From: CAZOEL01 sp964578835
GTDB lineage: Bacteria > Desulfobacterota > Syntrophobacteria > Syntrophobacterales > Syntrophobacteraceae
Length of the DNA: 46,539 bases
NCBI GenBank assembly: GCA_964578835.1
Contig: CAZOEL010000057.1
Location: 1-46,539, forward strand
Direction of reading: 5' to 3'
Shown here: positions 25,874-35,713 of the stretch, in pieces
Numbering within the stretch: the stretch's first letter is position 1
How the letters are laid out: every line of letters begins with the position of its first letter
The notes under the pieces: generated by a model
Database searches by the model: none
Told to the model about the DNA's origin: nothing
What the model saw: only the letters and a program-made list of their open reading frames with translations
Position numbers and translations under genes: made by a program

Positions 25874-27039
25874 CGTGTGCCCCCAATTTCTCCACGTGTC
25901 CACAAGTCGCCCAAGCCCAAACGATATTTTTCGAGCCAGGGTTTGAGCTTATCCGCCTCCAAGCGCTTTAAGACCGTTCCTTCACTTCCCTTTTCACACA
26001 CGAGAACTGCCTCGGGCCGATCAGTCATCGCATCGACCAGAACATCTGAATGCGTGGTAACGATGAGTTGGCAGCGTTCGGACGCTTCCTTTAAGAGTTC
26101 TGCAAGTGTGGGAAGGATATCAGGGTGCAGGCCAAGCTCAGGTTCCTCAATGCAAACCAGCGGAGGCGGTTTGGGATGGCACAAGATGGCCAACAGGCAG
26201 AGATAGCGCAGTGTGCCGTCTGAAAGGCGAGTGGCTGGCACAGTGAAGCGTCCCTCATGTAAAAAGACTTGAACCGTTCCGCCTTCGATCTGCACATCGT
26301 AATCGTCAATGCCTTCGTAAAGCTCGCGCAGGGCTTGAAGCAGGCGAATCTTGACTTCAGGCTCTCTGCGCAAACGATTCAAAACCAAGCCGAGGTTGCC
26401 GGCATCGGGCTCGAGCATATCGTTAGGCAAATCAGCCTTTTGTGGCAGACGAGGTGCAGTGTAGCGACCGAAGCTCCACTCGCGGTACAGACGGATCTTA
26501 CCGAAGCTCAAAGCCAAGTGCGTTATTTCCGGATACTGATCCGGGTCGCGCCGCTGAGCAAGGATAGATTTTTCAAAATCCACATCCTCTTGCTGTAACG
26601 AACGTTTTGCACCCTTCACGTTTAGTGTTGGGCGACCAGCGTTAAAATGGTAATAAAAATAGGGTTGCGGATATTTCTTACCCTCAGGTTTCTCATTTTC
26701 GATCTGCTCGTCCACTATTTCAAACCGCTGCCCGACTTCTGTAAAGAACAATCGGTATCGCAGATTTGGACGCTTCTTTGGGTATTCCACCACAACATCC
26801 AAGGAGGCAGTCGGCGCAGCTTTGCCGCCCTTCCATAACCAGTCTCTGACACCTCCACCTTCCCGAATCGGTTTCAATAACTGCTCTGGGGAATTTCTCA
26901 GCAGCTCAATGGCTTCCAGTAAATTTGATTTCCCTGAACCGTTCGGTCCGATGAGAACATTTAAGGAGCGTAGTTGAATGGGCTCGGACGCACCTCCGAA
27001 GCTCAAAAAGTTCTTCAATGTGATTTCATAAAGCAGCAT
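25867..27039 (-). CDS. AAA ATPase (AAA_21/RecF-like), partner of the DUF4276 protein
   Basis: This 390-residue ATPase starts M-L-L-Y-E-I-T-L-K-N-F-L-S-F-G. It has Walker A L-I-G-P-N-G-S-G-K-S-N, signature R-L-S-D-G-T-L-R, Walker B L-V-C-I-E-E-P-E-L-G-L-H-P, and T-T-H-S-D. It is typical of ATPases paired with DUF4276/TOPRIM nucleases in defence loci. The ribosome site GAGGGG is 8 nt upstream, and the gene follows the end of brxC by 14 bp, so it is part of the BREX transcript. It differs in sequence from the second ATPase at 22009 despite the same layout. The frame is intact. Confidence 0.82.
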   Translation of the reverse strand: MLLYEITLKNFLSFGGASEPIQLRSLNVLIGPNGSGKSNLLEAIELLRNSPEQLLKPIREGGGVRDWLWKGGKAAPTASLDVVVEYPKKRPNLRYRLFFTEVGQRFEIVDEQIENEKPEGKKYPQPYFYYHFNAGRPTLNVKGAKRSLQQEDVDFEKSILAQRRDPDQYPEITHLALSFGKIRLYREWSFGRYTAPRLPQKADLPNDMLEPDAGNLGLVLNRLRREPEVKIRLLQALRELYEGIDDYDVQIEGGTVQVFLHEGRFTVPATRLSDGTLRYLCLLAILCHPKPPPLVCIEEPELGLHPDILPTLAELLKEASERCQLIVTTHSDVLVDAMTDRPEAVLVCEKGSEGTVLKRLEADKLKPWLEKYRLGLGDLWTRGEIGGTRW

Positions 27040-27053
27040 AGCCGTACCCCTCG

Positions 27054-29686
27054 TTATTCCATCACGATTCGCACCTTGCCGATTTCCTTGCCCTTAGTGA
27101 TGTGGTCCAGGTATTCCTCGAACCGTTTTCTCAGCTCCACCGTGGTAGCCGGTGAGCCGCCCGAGAGTAGAGCCTTATGCAGGTCCGCGACCTTGACTGA
27201 GACCTTGGTAAGCCCGGAGAGCACCTCCTGCAGAGCATGGATAAAGTCCAGCTCAAGGTTGTCCGGCAAGAGCCGCTTTTTTATGAAGTCGTCCACCAGC
27301 TTGCGCGGCTCCGGCTTAAGGAGAGTGCCACGCCAAGAACGTCCTGGATAAGCTCGGAGTGGTTGACAACTTGGCCGCGGCCCTTCTTCTTGGCGATGCC
27401 GAGGATGTACTTTGCATACTTCGATCTGTAAGGGTCTAGCCGTTCACCGTCGAGGAGCTCAAGCGCGTCCAGCACTGCCGTTGCCTGCTTGGTGCGGTTC
27501 TGCCCGGCAATGGCGCGCAATGCGTCCTGAGCTGCCTGGGCCCGGTTTGCTCCGGTGATGAGCACTGAGAAGAAGGGGTACTCAGGAGCCTGATCCTGAA
27601 AATGGGGTGCGAGACAGATGCCGGAAATAGTGTTCACCAGGTCGCGGAAGTTGATGCGTTCATGTGAGCCAATTCCGGAAAGCTCGCGGATCGACTTACC
27701 CTTGGCCCATTCGGTCAGGGATTTAGCACGCCCCTGATAGGTGACCTCGAAGGCTGTGGAGATATTCTTTTGCAGCCATTGCACAAGGTCGCGCAAAAAG
27801 TTCGAGGCCTTGGATTCGTAAGTGGACTTGGCGTTGCCTGAGGCGGTGGCTGCAAGATCAAGAGCCGCAGCATAATTTCGAATAGCGGTGCGGAGCTCCT
27901 CGTCGGCGCCCGTAAGGCGCAGGAACAGCTCGTCGGGTTTCTTTTCATCCTTAAAGTGTGGCGCATCGAAAGGTTGGATAAAGTAGACGTAGAAATCCCG
28001 CGGCGGCACTACCGTGGAGCGTTCGTTGGGTGCGCCAAAGAAGAGATATCCCAGGCGAGCGGCCTTGCGCTCCAGCCATTCGAGCTCGTGCTGCCAGATT
28101 TTGTAGCCGGTGATGTAGGTCTGGTCGGTGCACTCCAGGACCCTTTTTAGGGCTTCGTAGTAGTAACGGTCGAGCTGTGAAGATTCCAGGCTTTCGGCCC
28201 GCTTCTCGATAAGTGCGTCGAAATCGTCGGTCTTCTTGAGGTCAAGGTAGTACTGTCGGTTGTCCGAGTTGGAAGAAATGAACTGCCCACTTACCGTCTT
28301 ATGGATTTCCCGCAGAACGGTCTCCACCTGGGAGAGCAGGTCGTCGGCAGGATCGCCGCCTAGATCCTCGATGCCGGGCTGAAATAGACAGAGACCATCG
28401 CGCAGTTCCTCCGCCGTCGCACCCAAGGTGGCGTAGATGTCGCCGGTGGTGAGGCGGTGTACCGAAAGCGCGTGAACGAGCCGCACCGCCATGGGTTTAT
28501 AGGCAGGACGAGTGAACGCCTGTTGGATGCGGGCTTCGAGTATCTGGCTGCAGTCGATCACCGCCTTGATGTCCGGAACAGCGCGGAAGGATGGGTTTTC
28601 TTGCAGAGTTGTCCAATAGCCATCGTAAGCAATAACTCCCGGCCGGTCCTCAGGAATGGTCTGACTGAGGAGTTTCTTCATGGCCAACGACAGGGTTTTG
28701 AGCACCTCGCGCTTTTCAACTGCGGTAACCCGCTCGAAGGTATCGATGTAGTCCGGGTGTACAGGGAAGAGGCGCACGAATTCGTCCATACGCTCGTTCA
28801 TGCGGCCATAGAATTTGGCGAAAGGAGTCAGATATTCCCTGATCTTGACCTGCTGGTCGGCCGTCTTTTTGAGCAGACGCTCGGCCACGACGAACTTGAC
28901 GTCCTTGCGGGCGATGAGGATTTGCTCGAAGCGGTCCTTCACCCGGCGAATGCTATCGGCCACGAAAGAGAAGCGCGGGCTGTCGAAGATGGCTTCCTGG
29001 ACTCCGGCGATGAAACGGAACTTCAGATCCTTGCAAACTTCGCCGATCTCCCGCAGGAAATTAAGGTCCAGGATCAGCTCCTGGTCCTTACGGGTGCGCA
29101 GATAGTCAAGCAACTCGTCCACCACGAGGAGCAGTCCATGGTCGGGATACTCCTGATGGAAGGCGGTCATCATTTCTTCGAAGGCGCGTTTATTGTTGGG
29201 CGCCTTGTCCGCAGGCGGGAAGGAATAGGACACACCCATTGCGGCCAAATGCTCCTCCAGTTCTGCCACGAGGATATCGCGCAGAGACATGGTCGTCGCA
29301 CCGATCTCGGTTCGAACCACCTTGAAGCGACCACTGATCTTGCCCACGGTGGTAACCACGTCCTTAGCGTTCAGATGGGCTGCGAGAGCACCGTTTTCGG
29401 CCAAGGCAGAGATCACCGACATGAGGTGCGACTTACCGGCGCCGTAATTGCCGATGACCAGCAGTCCCTTGTTGTCCATGGGCTGGTCGAACTGAAGCTG
29501 AGGAACGACCAGGTTAACCAGCTTCTCGGCCATCTCCTCGGAGATGACATAGGTCTGAACAAGTTGCCTGGCGGCGGTGGCCTCGTCGGCGTCTCGCAGT
29601 TGCACCACAGATTCAATAGGCTCGAACTGGATCAGTTCTCCGTATTTCATCGCCTGACCCCCTGCGCTCTTTTTCCGTGTCTTCAT
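27054..29686 (-). pseudogene. brxC: BREX type 3 ATPase BrxC (DUF6079-like), frameshifted with probable internal deletion
   Basis: The main frame (27281-29686, about 800 residues) carries the N-terminal ATPase: Walker A V-I-G-N-Y-G-A-G-K-S-H, Walker B L-L-L-V-V-D-E-L-L-D-Y-L, and the helical middle up to S-E-L-I-Q-D-V-L-G-V. It then runs into an unrelated 15-residue end. The correct C-terminus (K-P-E-P-R-K-L-V-D-D-F to V-R-I-V-M-E) continues in another frame from about 27325 to 27054. The break lies at GAGAG (27321-27325), which looks like a TC/GA dinucleotide duplication. From memory of the family, about 300 residues including a Zn ribbon usually separate these two blocks, so a deletion is likely too. 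BrxC is thought to drive the BREX complex by ATP hydrolysis. The start overlaps brxF (ATGA). Confidence 0.75.
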
Positions 29687-30159
29687 GCACTGGCCTCCGG
29701 CTTCACTACCAGGAAATCTCGCACTGGATATCGTAAGTATTCAGGATGGTCCGGTGTCGCGTAGACCATATTACTGCCGTCGATGGCGCCTCCCCAAGCC
29801 ACAACTACCGTCCTGTTCCGCGAAAGCCCCTGCAGAAGCCGAAGCGGATCCTGCTTGAGCGATACATCGAAGAGGACCTCGACGTTGTCCAGCAAAACCA
29901 GATCTGTTGCGGATGCGCTCACGATCTCCGAGAGAAGGCGGGGCAACTGCAACGCCCTTTGGCGCCCGGTGAGATCGAGCATGCGCCGCGACAACTCGAG
30001 ATTGACATTGACCAAAGGAGCCATCGTGCGCTCATGAACCTCCTGAAGCGCAGCGGTCTTGCCGGCGCCGGCCGAGGCCACCAGCATGACAAGCCGATGG
30101 TACAGCTCGGCTGCCTGCCCGATGCTACGCATGACTCTATCGGCGAGTGGCTCCGCCAT
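29683..30159 (-). CDS. brxF: BREX type 3 P-loop protein BrxF
   Basis: This 158-residue small P-loop NTPase has Walker A M-L-V-A-S-A-G-A-G-K-T, Walker B L-V-L-L-D-N-V-E-V-L-F and a C-terminal Y-P-V-R-D-F. Its size and these blocks match BrxF, the first gene of type 3 BREX loci. Its start overlaps the HTH gene stop (TAATG, 30157-30161) and its stop overlaps the brxC start (ATGA). Such tight coupling suggests stoichiometric production of the three proteins. The frame is intact. Its identity fixes the whole cluster as type 3 rather than type 1 or 2 BREX. Confidence 0.8.
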   Translation of the reverse strand: MAEPLADRVMRSIGQAAELYHRLVMLVASAGAGKTAALQEVHERTMAPLVNVNLELSRRMLDLTGRQRALQLPRLLSEIVSASATDLVLLDNVEVLFDVSLKQDPLRLLQGLSRNRTVVVAWGGAIDGSNMVYATPDHPEYLRYPVRDFLVVKPEASA

Positions 30160-30368
30160 TACCGATCCCCTCCTGAACCGGGCTCGTTCGCAGGCTTTTC
30201 TTCAAGCCATTGGTCAATGGCTCCTTTCCGGAAACGCCAATGCCGGCCGATCTTCTGGCATGGGATCTTGCCCTCTCGAACGAGCTTGTAGAGTGTCGAT
30301 TTCGGTATCTTCAGGTAGGCGGACAACTCATCGATGGTCAGGACGTCGCCTGGTTCTTTTTGCATCAA
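30159..30368 (-). CDS. Excisionase-like helix-turn-helix protein heading the BREX operon
   Basis: This 69-residue protein of the MerR/Xis-like HTH_17 class contains L-T-I-D-E-L-S-A-Y-L-K-I-P-K-S-T-L-Y and K-I-G-R-H-W-R-F-R-K, which form the winged helix. Proteins of this kind bind DNA as small regulators or recombination directionality factors. As the first gene of the operon, overlapping brxF, it is probably the local transcription regulator. Direct repeats in the promoter just upstream are candidate binding sites. No integrase is nearby, so a role in excision is not supported. Confidence 0.8.
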   Translation of the reverse strand: MMQKEPGDVLTIDELSAYLKIPKSTLYKLVREGKIPCQKIGRHWRFRKGAIDQWLEEKPANEPGSGGDR

Positions 30369-30425
30369 ATGCCCTCTCTGATCTCAAGGCAAAGTTCGGA
30401 CCCATCACGCTTTATGCAGGCGTAC

Positions 30426-30454
30426 AACTTACAGTTAGTGACAGTTACTGACAA
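30426..30454 (-). promoter_or_regulatory. Candidate promoter of the BREX operon with direct repeats
   Basis: On the minus strand TTGTCA (30449-30454) and TAAGTT (30426-30431) are separated by exactly 17 bp and lie about 58 bp before the HTH start codon. The spacer holds two similar 10-bp units (ACAGTTAGTG and ACAGTTACTG on the plus strand), one helical turn apart, which could bind the HTH protein. The rest of 30369-30671 shows no gene. Confidence 0.45.
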
Positions 30455-30671
30455 GCGTTTTCGGTCGTGGAGGGGAAATTTGCGATAAACTCTGCCAGGG
30501 AGCTCACCCAACTGGGAATTCCACGGAGCACAGCGTATTCTATGACGGGTTGAAGCTATCAACAATCACCAGACTCTGTTGCAGGGCCTTTCAGGAAAGC
30601 TCCTTTCTTCCCTGTAAGGCCAATGGGTTGAGAGGGCCTTGAATGCTCGGCGCAGTATTCATTCGGTTCCC

Positions 30672-32078
30672 TCAAGTCAGTGAAACATTCTCTTCACCCT
30701 TCATTTCCTCTGCGCACTCTTTAAGTTGGCCGATCATTTCATCCACCTCCACAACGCTCTTGCCTTGTTGCGCCCACGACTGCCGAAGCATTCCGAGATT
30801 GTCCAGAGTGGTTCGAGGCATCCAGGATTCCCTGGCGGCAGCAAGAACCCTTGGAAGAATCCGCGCTGCCATCTTCCAGTCCTCTCCTATGCATGCCAGC
30901 TCGAGAACTGTAGCCAGGTCCCAGTAATCGCTCGAAGCGGCGCCACCCCGGCGGGCAACGGCAAAGCTCACCAGAGGCGCCAGCCGCCGGGCCTCTTCCA
31001 GCGCCTCGGGATCTCCCTTCTGGATGAGCAGATTGACAGCATTCACACCCGGATAGTAGTCCCGGGGGTCCGATTCGAACCCCCCCGTGTACGCTGTGAT
31101 GGCATCGTCCAAGGCGGCCGATGCTTCGAGAGCTCTGCCCTTAGCTTTTGCTTCCCGGTAGCGGTCTTTGTGCACGCGGCCGATAATCCCAAGAGTTTCA
31201 GGGTCTGCTCCTTGCTCACGAACAAGCTTCTCCAGGATTTCGACAGCCCTCTCCCGATCACCTGGCCTATTTCTGCGATTGAGCGCAAGAGCCCATTGCT
31301 GACGCACCATAACAAGACTCTTTACGTAGTCAGGGAACGCTTCACAGAGATCAACCATCTCATCCCAAGCTTCGACAGCCCGAAACGCTAGCAACAGAGA
31401 GACAAGCACCTGGCGCTGTACGGTTTTGAGCTCCCCGAGCCGGCCTTTGAGATCGAGAAGGGCCCTCCGCCTTTCATCATTGCTCGGCTTGGCTCTCGCC
31501 TCGGCAAGCTTCGCTCGAAACTCCTCCTCGTGCCTCACACGCTCCTGAAAGGCATCGGTCACCTCATGCGGCAGTTCGATCCCGGGAAAGCCGGAGATGA
31601 GCTGGAAAAGAGGGCTGTCTTTAACGGCTGCCCCGTGAATGGCCTGCTCCAGGCGCTTTTTTAATGCGGATTTCAGGTTTTGCAGTCCTTCATCCGTGAG
31701 CTTCCCGTCTTCGAGTTGATAGACAAGGGCGCGGATCATAGCAACATCGAAGGGCAAAGGATGGACATTGGCGAAAATCGGCACCGTCGTGAAAGGCTTT
31801 GCCGCATGACGGATGCCGAGCTCATAGAACACGTTCGGGTTGGCGAGTGTTAGATCGGCCACCACATACTCGGCAAGAAGCAGCCTGGCAAACATGGCGC
31901 CATGGATGATGCCGCCGATCTGCTCCTCATCTCCCCTCACCGGTTCGAGGCCTACCTCCTCGATGGCGGGCTTTATGGCTGCCTGGTAGATGTGATCGAA
32001 GTCTATTTCCGTTCCACTTGTAAGATCGACCTTTTTACCAAAGGGCATATCGATAAAGCAGGTAGCGGAATGGCTCAT
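30672..32078 (-). CDS. Deoxyribosyltransferase-like domain fused to TRAFs-binding/TPR-like module
   Basis: A 468-residue protein. Residues about 8-110 form a Rossmann-like nucleoside 2-deoxyribosyltransferase/TIR-like domain: C-F-I-D-M-P-F-G-K, A-E-Y-V-V-A-D-L-T-L-A-N-P-N-V-F-Y-E-L-G-I-R-H-A. Residues about 215-440 are a helical module with the pattern of bacterial TRAFs-binding (DUF4071) domains: E-T-L-G-I-I-G-R-V-H-K-D and A-I-T-A-Y-T-G-G-F-E-S-D-P-R-D-Y-Y-P-G-V-N-A. A related module starts the patatin protein encoded immediately upstream; the start and stop overlap by ATGA. The two proteins probably form a complex in which this one degrades or senses a nucleotide. Function is inferred; no biochemistry is known to me. 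Confidence 0.7.
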   Translation of the reverse strand: MSHSATCFIDMPFGKKVDLTSGTEIDFDHIYQAAIKPAIEEVGLEPVRGDEEQIGGIIHGAMFARLLLAEYVVADLTLANPNVFYELGIRHAAKPFTTVPIFANVHPLPFDVAMIRALVYQLEDGKLTDEGLQNLKSALKKRLEQAIHGAAVKDSPLFQLISGFPGIELPHEVTDAFQERVRHEEEFRAKLAEARAKPSNDERRRALLDLKGRLGELKTVQRQVLVSLLLAFRAVEAWDEMVDLCEAFPDYVKSLVMVRQQWALALNRRNRPGDRERAVEILEKLVREQGADPETLGIIGRVHKDRYREAKAKGRALEASAALDDAITAYTGGFESDPRDYYPGVNAVNLLIQKGDPEALEEARRLAPLVSFAVARRGGAASSDYWDLATVLELACIGEDWKMAARILPRVLAAARESWMPRTTLDNLGMLRQSWAQQGKSVVEVDEMIGQLKECAEEMKGEENVSLT

Positions 32079-34774
32079 TGCGGGTTCCTTTCGGTCTTAA
32101 GACGAAGCAGGCGCCTTAGGGCATCGAACCTGGACCGCAGAGGGCTCGCTCCTTTTGCCGGCTCTCCGGTGTAGTTGAGCAAACGCTCCATGCTGCCGTA
32201 CGCAAGGTAGCGTTTATCGAAAAACCTGATGTGGAGCAGTGCCGAGACGTAGCCAACAAAAGCGAGAGCCAGCTTGCTCAAAATATCCTGGATGCCTCGC
32301 TGCGGATTGATTGCGAACGGCGCCCCGATTGCGAGAAGGGCGACGACCGCCGATACGACAATCTGACCCAATGTGAGCTGCAAGACCGTGGTCTTCCACA
32401 AGGCCCATGCAAGCAGGAGGCCCAATACTGCTGCACCGCCGAGCAGCCGCCAGCGCAGCTCTCGTAGTTCGGGATCGAGCCTCCAGACCTTGAAGCCGCG
32501 ATGCCTGGAAACAGCGAGCTGTTTTGCAATTTCAGCGCGCCTCGGATCATCACTCGTCTCGGACTCGCCCATGAGGGGCTCGAGCTTCAGGAAAGGCCAA
32601 TCGGTCCTTCGTTCCGCATCGACGTCGAATCCGCCCCATTTGCCCTTACCTTCATCCTTCTCGTATTGCTTTTGGAGCTCTTTGAAGTGGCAGTCGGCCA
32701 TGAGGTAGCCGCTCAGCATCAAGGCGTTCGCCTCGACCTCGGTGAAGGAGTCGAGGTCGGTGCGGATTGCTGCAAGGCCGGCCTGCAGTGGCGCATCGAT
32801 GCCGTAAGGCGTCCCGGTGGATTTCTTCTCCGCTACCGGTGAGGGATCATCGCACCCAATCCAGTCCACGGGGCAAACCGGGAGGTCTTTTTTCAGATGG
32901 ATGAAGAAGAGGCCCTGCAACGCTTTAGTGTCAACTCGACTGCGAAGATCCTGGTATTCGGCTTCACGGATCCGGTCCCCCTGGATGGAGCCCGAGCGCG
33001 TGACCACGCCCACCACGCTTCCGGGGGGCTTCGGGCAATCCTGCATCTGTCCCGAAGCATCGCTGCAAAGGATCATCGTGCATTGCTCGTCGAGAAGGCT
33101 TCCCACTCCCTGGTTGTCATTGACTCCCCCATCGACCAGGCGAATCGTCCTATCGGGGTAGAGCCCGTCGATCACCAGCGGGTCGAACAGGCCGGGCACA
33201 CAGGCCGATGCGGCAACGGCATACCCGAGGGGGTAATTGCGATGCTCCTCCCCGGGCGCCTGTGAGTAGTAAAGGCGGCGGCAGCGCTCGTTTTTATCGA
33301 CCTCATCCCCGACCAGCCCCGGGGGCTCTCCCATCCAGCTTGCGGTAAACTGCCAGGCATGACCGGTATTGAGCGTGGTTGCATTGATAACGAGGTTTGG
33401 GACCTTCGCGCGGCGACGCCAGTTGTGGAAACGGGGCTTGAATGGCTCATTCCTCTCCCAATCCTTTGGCGTAATGAAAAGATCGTTCATCTTTCTGGGA
33501 CTGTCGGCAAGACTCCCGTCTTTCTGGACTTTGGCGTAGAGCTCCCTCTCGTAGAGCTCACCCAGCCGGTGGCTCAGGTTGTACTTTCCAAGGAATGCCA
33601 TCTTGAGGTTGTTTGCAAAATCCGCAAAGGCTCGTGTCCTCAAGTTCTTCTGCACCCCGTCGAGAAAATCCTTCTGCAGGTCTTTCACGATTCCGATATA
33701 GTCGTCTCGGTCGATGGCTTTGTCGGGTTTAGTCTGGAGCAGCTTCTGGAGCTCGAGGTAGTAATGGGCGCCGACAATGCTGCCGCCCGATACGGTCGAG
33801 AGCGCTTCGATGCTCCTGAGTACATCCATTTCCGCCATGCGGGCCAACGCACCCAGATGAAAGAACGACGCCCTAAATCCTCCGCCAGAGAGGGCAAGCC
33901 CTGTCTTCCCACGGTAGCAGGAAAGAGCGCATTCGGTCTCATCGCCCAACATCTCACACAGGGCCCGCCATGCCCCATCCCAGGACTTCCGGTCGGAGCC
34001 TTCCGTGGGCGGCTCGCATCCGCGGAGCCTTGCAATCGATACGAACTGGCGAAAAGTGGTCTGCAGCTCCCATTCGTGCGGATTGAGCGCTTTGGCGTCA
34101 TAAAGCCACTTTCCCGCTTCAGCGTAATTGCCGAGGCCGAAGTGGATCTCAGCCACTGTAACGTTGAACCAGTAGTCCTCCTTGAGCCCGGGCTCTGTTT
34201 CTGCAAGCTTTGGAACCTCGCTTGCCATTTGTTCTCGAAGCTTGATCGCCTGCCGCTCGAGCTCTCCGGCTTCAGGGGAGGTTGTTCCGGTTCGCCTTGC
34301 CACACTCTTTGCCCGGGATGCGAGCAAGTCCAGAATGTAGGCAGCATTGACACCACAGTAGCCCTTGTCCTTTTCGTGATATCGCTCATAACCAGTGCGG
34401 TAGAAAGCGAGGGACTGATACAGATTTTCTATCTGACCATCATACTTCCACTTTTGCTTGTATATCGCCCCCCCAAGTCCCAGGGTTTCCGCATCCGCCT
34501 TGTCCGAATCGCGCAACCCCAGCTCTTCTAAAATGTTCAAGGCTTTCGAGAAGCGGGCTAAGGGAAGCAGTTCCTCGTCCTTGTACGTGCATAGTGCAAG
34601 CTGCTGCCGGACCCAGACATCTTCCGGGCTCTCCTTTGACGCCCTCTCGAGGATTTTTCTGGCAAGGCCGTATTCAAGCACGCTCTTGAGCTCCTTTACA
34701 TGCTTCCTGAGCTCCTCTGCCTTGACCGCTTCGCCATTCATGATGATTTGGTTGGCTCGCTCTTTTATTGTCAT
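32075..34774 (-). CDS. Membrane patatin-like phospholipase with N-terminal TRAFs-binding-like module
   Basis: An 899-residue protein. Residues about 30-245 are a TPR-like helical module similar to the TRAFs-binding domain of the next gene (E-T-L-G-L-G-G-A-I-Y-K, then A-F-Y-R-T-G-Y-E-R-Y and G-V-N-A). Residues about 290-640 are a patatin lipase: oxyanion loop S-G-G-G-F-R (296-301), nucleophile Ser329 in T-V-S-G-G-S, and the catalytic D-G-G at 548-550. Two or three hydrophobic helices follow at about 775-850. The enzyme should cut membrane phospholipids; in bacteria similar patatins are suicide effectors of defence systems such as CBASS (CapV). No cyclase is nearby, so activation would come from its partner protein. 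It starts after AAAGGAGG. Confidence 0.82.
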   Translation of the reverse strand: MTIKERANQIIMNGEAVKAEELRKHVKELKSVLEYGLARKILERASKESPEDVWVRQQLALCTYKDEELLPLARFSKALNILEELGLRDSDKADAETLGLGGAIYKQKWKYDGQIENLYQSLAFYRTGYERYHEKDKGYCGVNAAYILDLLASRAKSVARRTGTTSPEAGELERQAIKLREQMASEVPKLAETEPGLKEDYWFNVTVAEIHFGLGNYAEAGKWLYDAKALNPHEWELQTTFRQFVSIARLRGCEPPTEGSDRKSWDGAWRALCEMLGDETECALSCYRGKTGLALSGGGFRASFFHLGALARMAEMDVLRSIEALSTVSGGSIVGAHYYLELQKLLQTKPDKAIDRDDYIGIVKDLQKDFLDGVQKNLRTRAFADFANNLKMAFLGKYNLSHRLGELYERELYAKVQKDGSLADSPRKMNDLFITPKDWERNEPFKPRFHNWRRRAKVPNLVINATTLNTGHAWQFTASWMGEPPGLVGDEVDKNERCRRLYYSQAPGEEHRNYPLGYAVAASACVPGLFDPLVIDGLYPDRTIRLVDGGVNDNQGVGSLLDEQCTMILCSDASGQMQDCPKPPGSVVGVVTRSGSIQGDRIREAEYQDLRSRVDTKALQGLFFIHLKKDLPVCPVDWIGCDDPSPVAEKKSTGTPYGIDAPLQAGLAAIRTDLDSFTEVEANALMLSGYLMADCHFKELQKQYEKDEGKGKWGGFDVDAERRTDWPFLKLEPLMGESETSDDPRRAEIAKQLAVSRHRGFKVWRLDPELRELRWRLLGGAAVLGLLLAWALWKTTVLQLTLGQIVVSAVVALLAIGAPFAINPQRGIQDILSKLALAFVGYVSALLHIRFFDKRYLAYGSMERLLNYTGEPAKGASPLRSRFDALRRLLRLKTERNPQ

Positions 34775-34889
34775 CAGTATCCTCCTTTGCTCCGGGTGAT
34801 TGTCAATTGCACACTGTCGCTATTTCACCACGTCCCCGTTTCTGCCTGACGTCACTGCATTCCGCTATCTGACTTTCCTCCCGCGACAT

Positions 34890-35590
34890 TCATGCGGTCG
34901 TTGATCTCCCGTCCGGATACTGGAGCACTAGATCGTGGGATAGCTTCAGCGTCGTGTTGTCCTTCCAGTAGACCGTGGCATGGATCCGGAAAACTCCCCA
35001 CCCTGCGGTCTTGAGCCTGAAACTGTCGTCTCGGCTCGTTACGGTGCGCACGGGATTGGGGAAGGTACGATGCAGAGGCGGTTCGAAGGATTGAATACTT
35101 CAGGATTCTTTTTTGGCGAAGGCTTCACGGGCGATGCATCGCGCCTTTGTTGAATAGATACATCTTCCTGGACAAAACAGCCTGTGAACCTACGAGTTTT
35201 CTGCTTGCCGGAATAGAGCCTACTCGACCACGGTTCGTGCGCAATTCCAACGGGGTTTGAATCCGTTGGAAACGACTCAACCAGGCTCTTGACTGAACTC
35301 GCCACCTGCCTCGCGCTTTCAGCACCCCTATTGCCCGCATCAACCTGTTCGATGGGCTGAGCGCGCGCAACCATCGCGTCCAGGGATCTCATCGTTGGCC
35401 GTTGTCGCACCAACTTTGACCGCCGACACAAGCTCTTCCTCGACGATGTCTCCCGTGGTTGCCGGTTGCCACTAGCCCGTTTGATTTGGATTGTGGCGGC
35501 CGTGTATCCCCCCTTGTATCTGGCACAGACGCGCACCCACCAAAAAGAGGTTGCCAACCAAAACAAGAATCGCAAAGCCGCCCCATCATG
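34890..35590 (-). pseudogene. Broken YEATS-domain (pYEATS-like) gene
   Basis: The clear part is 34890-35099: L-H-R-T-F-P-N-P-V-R, then T-A-G-W-G-V-F-R-I-H-A-T-V-Y and L-S-H-D-L-V-L, matching the core of the YEATS fold (the -YPNPVR- and -GWGEF- blocks). Directly upstream in that frame is a TGA (35100-35102) and further stops. Another frame (to 35575) holds 178 residues of unclear nature; a third contains a possible membrane helix (A-I-L-V-L-V-G-N-L-F-L-V-G). The whole looks like one membrane-anchored YEATS protein broken by frameshifts. Bacterial YEATS-like domains have been noted in conflict systems beside TIR and patatin effectors, which matches its neighbours. The upstream part is uncertain. 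Confidence 0.45.
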
Positions 35591-35713
35591 ATAATTTGAT
35601 TCCGCCCATTTGGCATCGTGGTGTCATTACCCCGCTCCCCCTGGTTGCGGTCCGCAGACGCCGCCTTACCTCTTCCGGTTTCAACTTTACGTAGCGTCCA
35701 CCCAAAAGACGAT

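Noticed and set aside
28457..29764. 435-codon plus-strand ORF opposite brxC
   Set aside because: Antisense of a conserved ATPase; His/Gln/Asp-rich shadow translation with no recognisable domain.
30159..30368. Excisionase gene as a sign of a prophage or integrative element
   Set aside because: No integrase, att sites or phage structural genes are present; its overlap with brxF fits an operon regulator better.
33359..34531. 390-codon plus-strand ORF opposite the patatin gene
   Set aside because: Antisense shadow; the minus-strand frame has complete lipase motifs.
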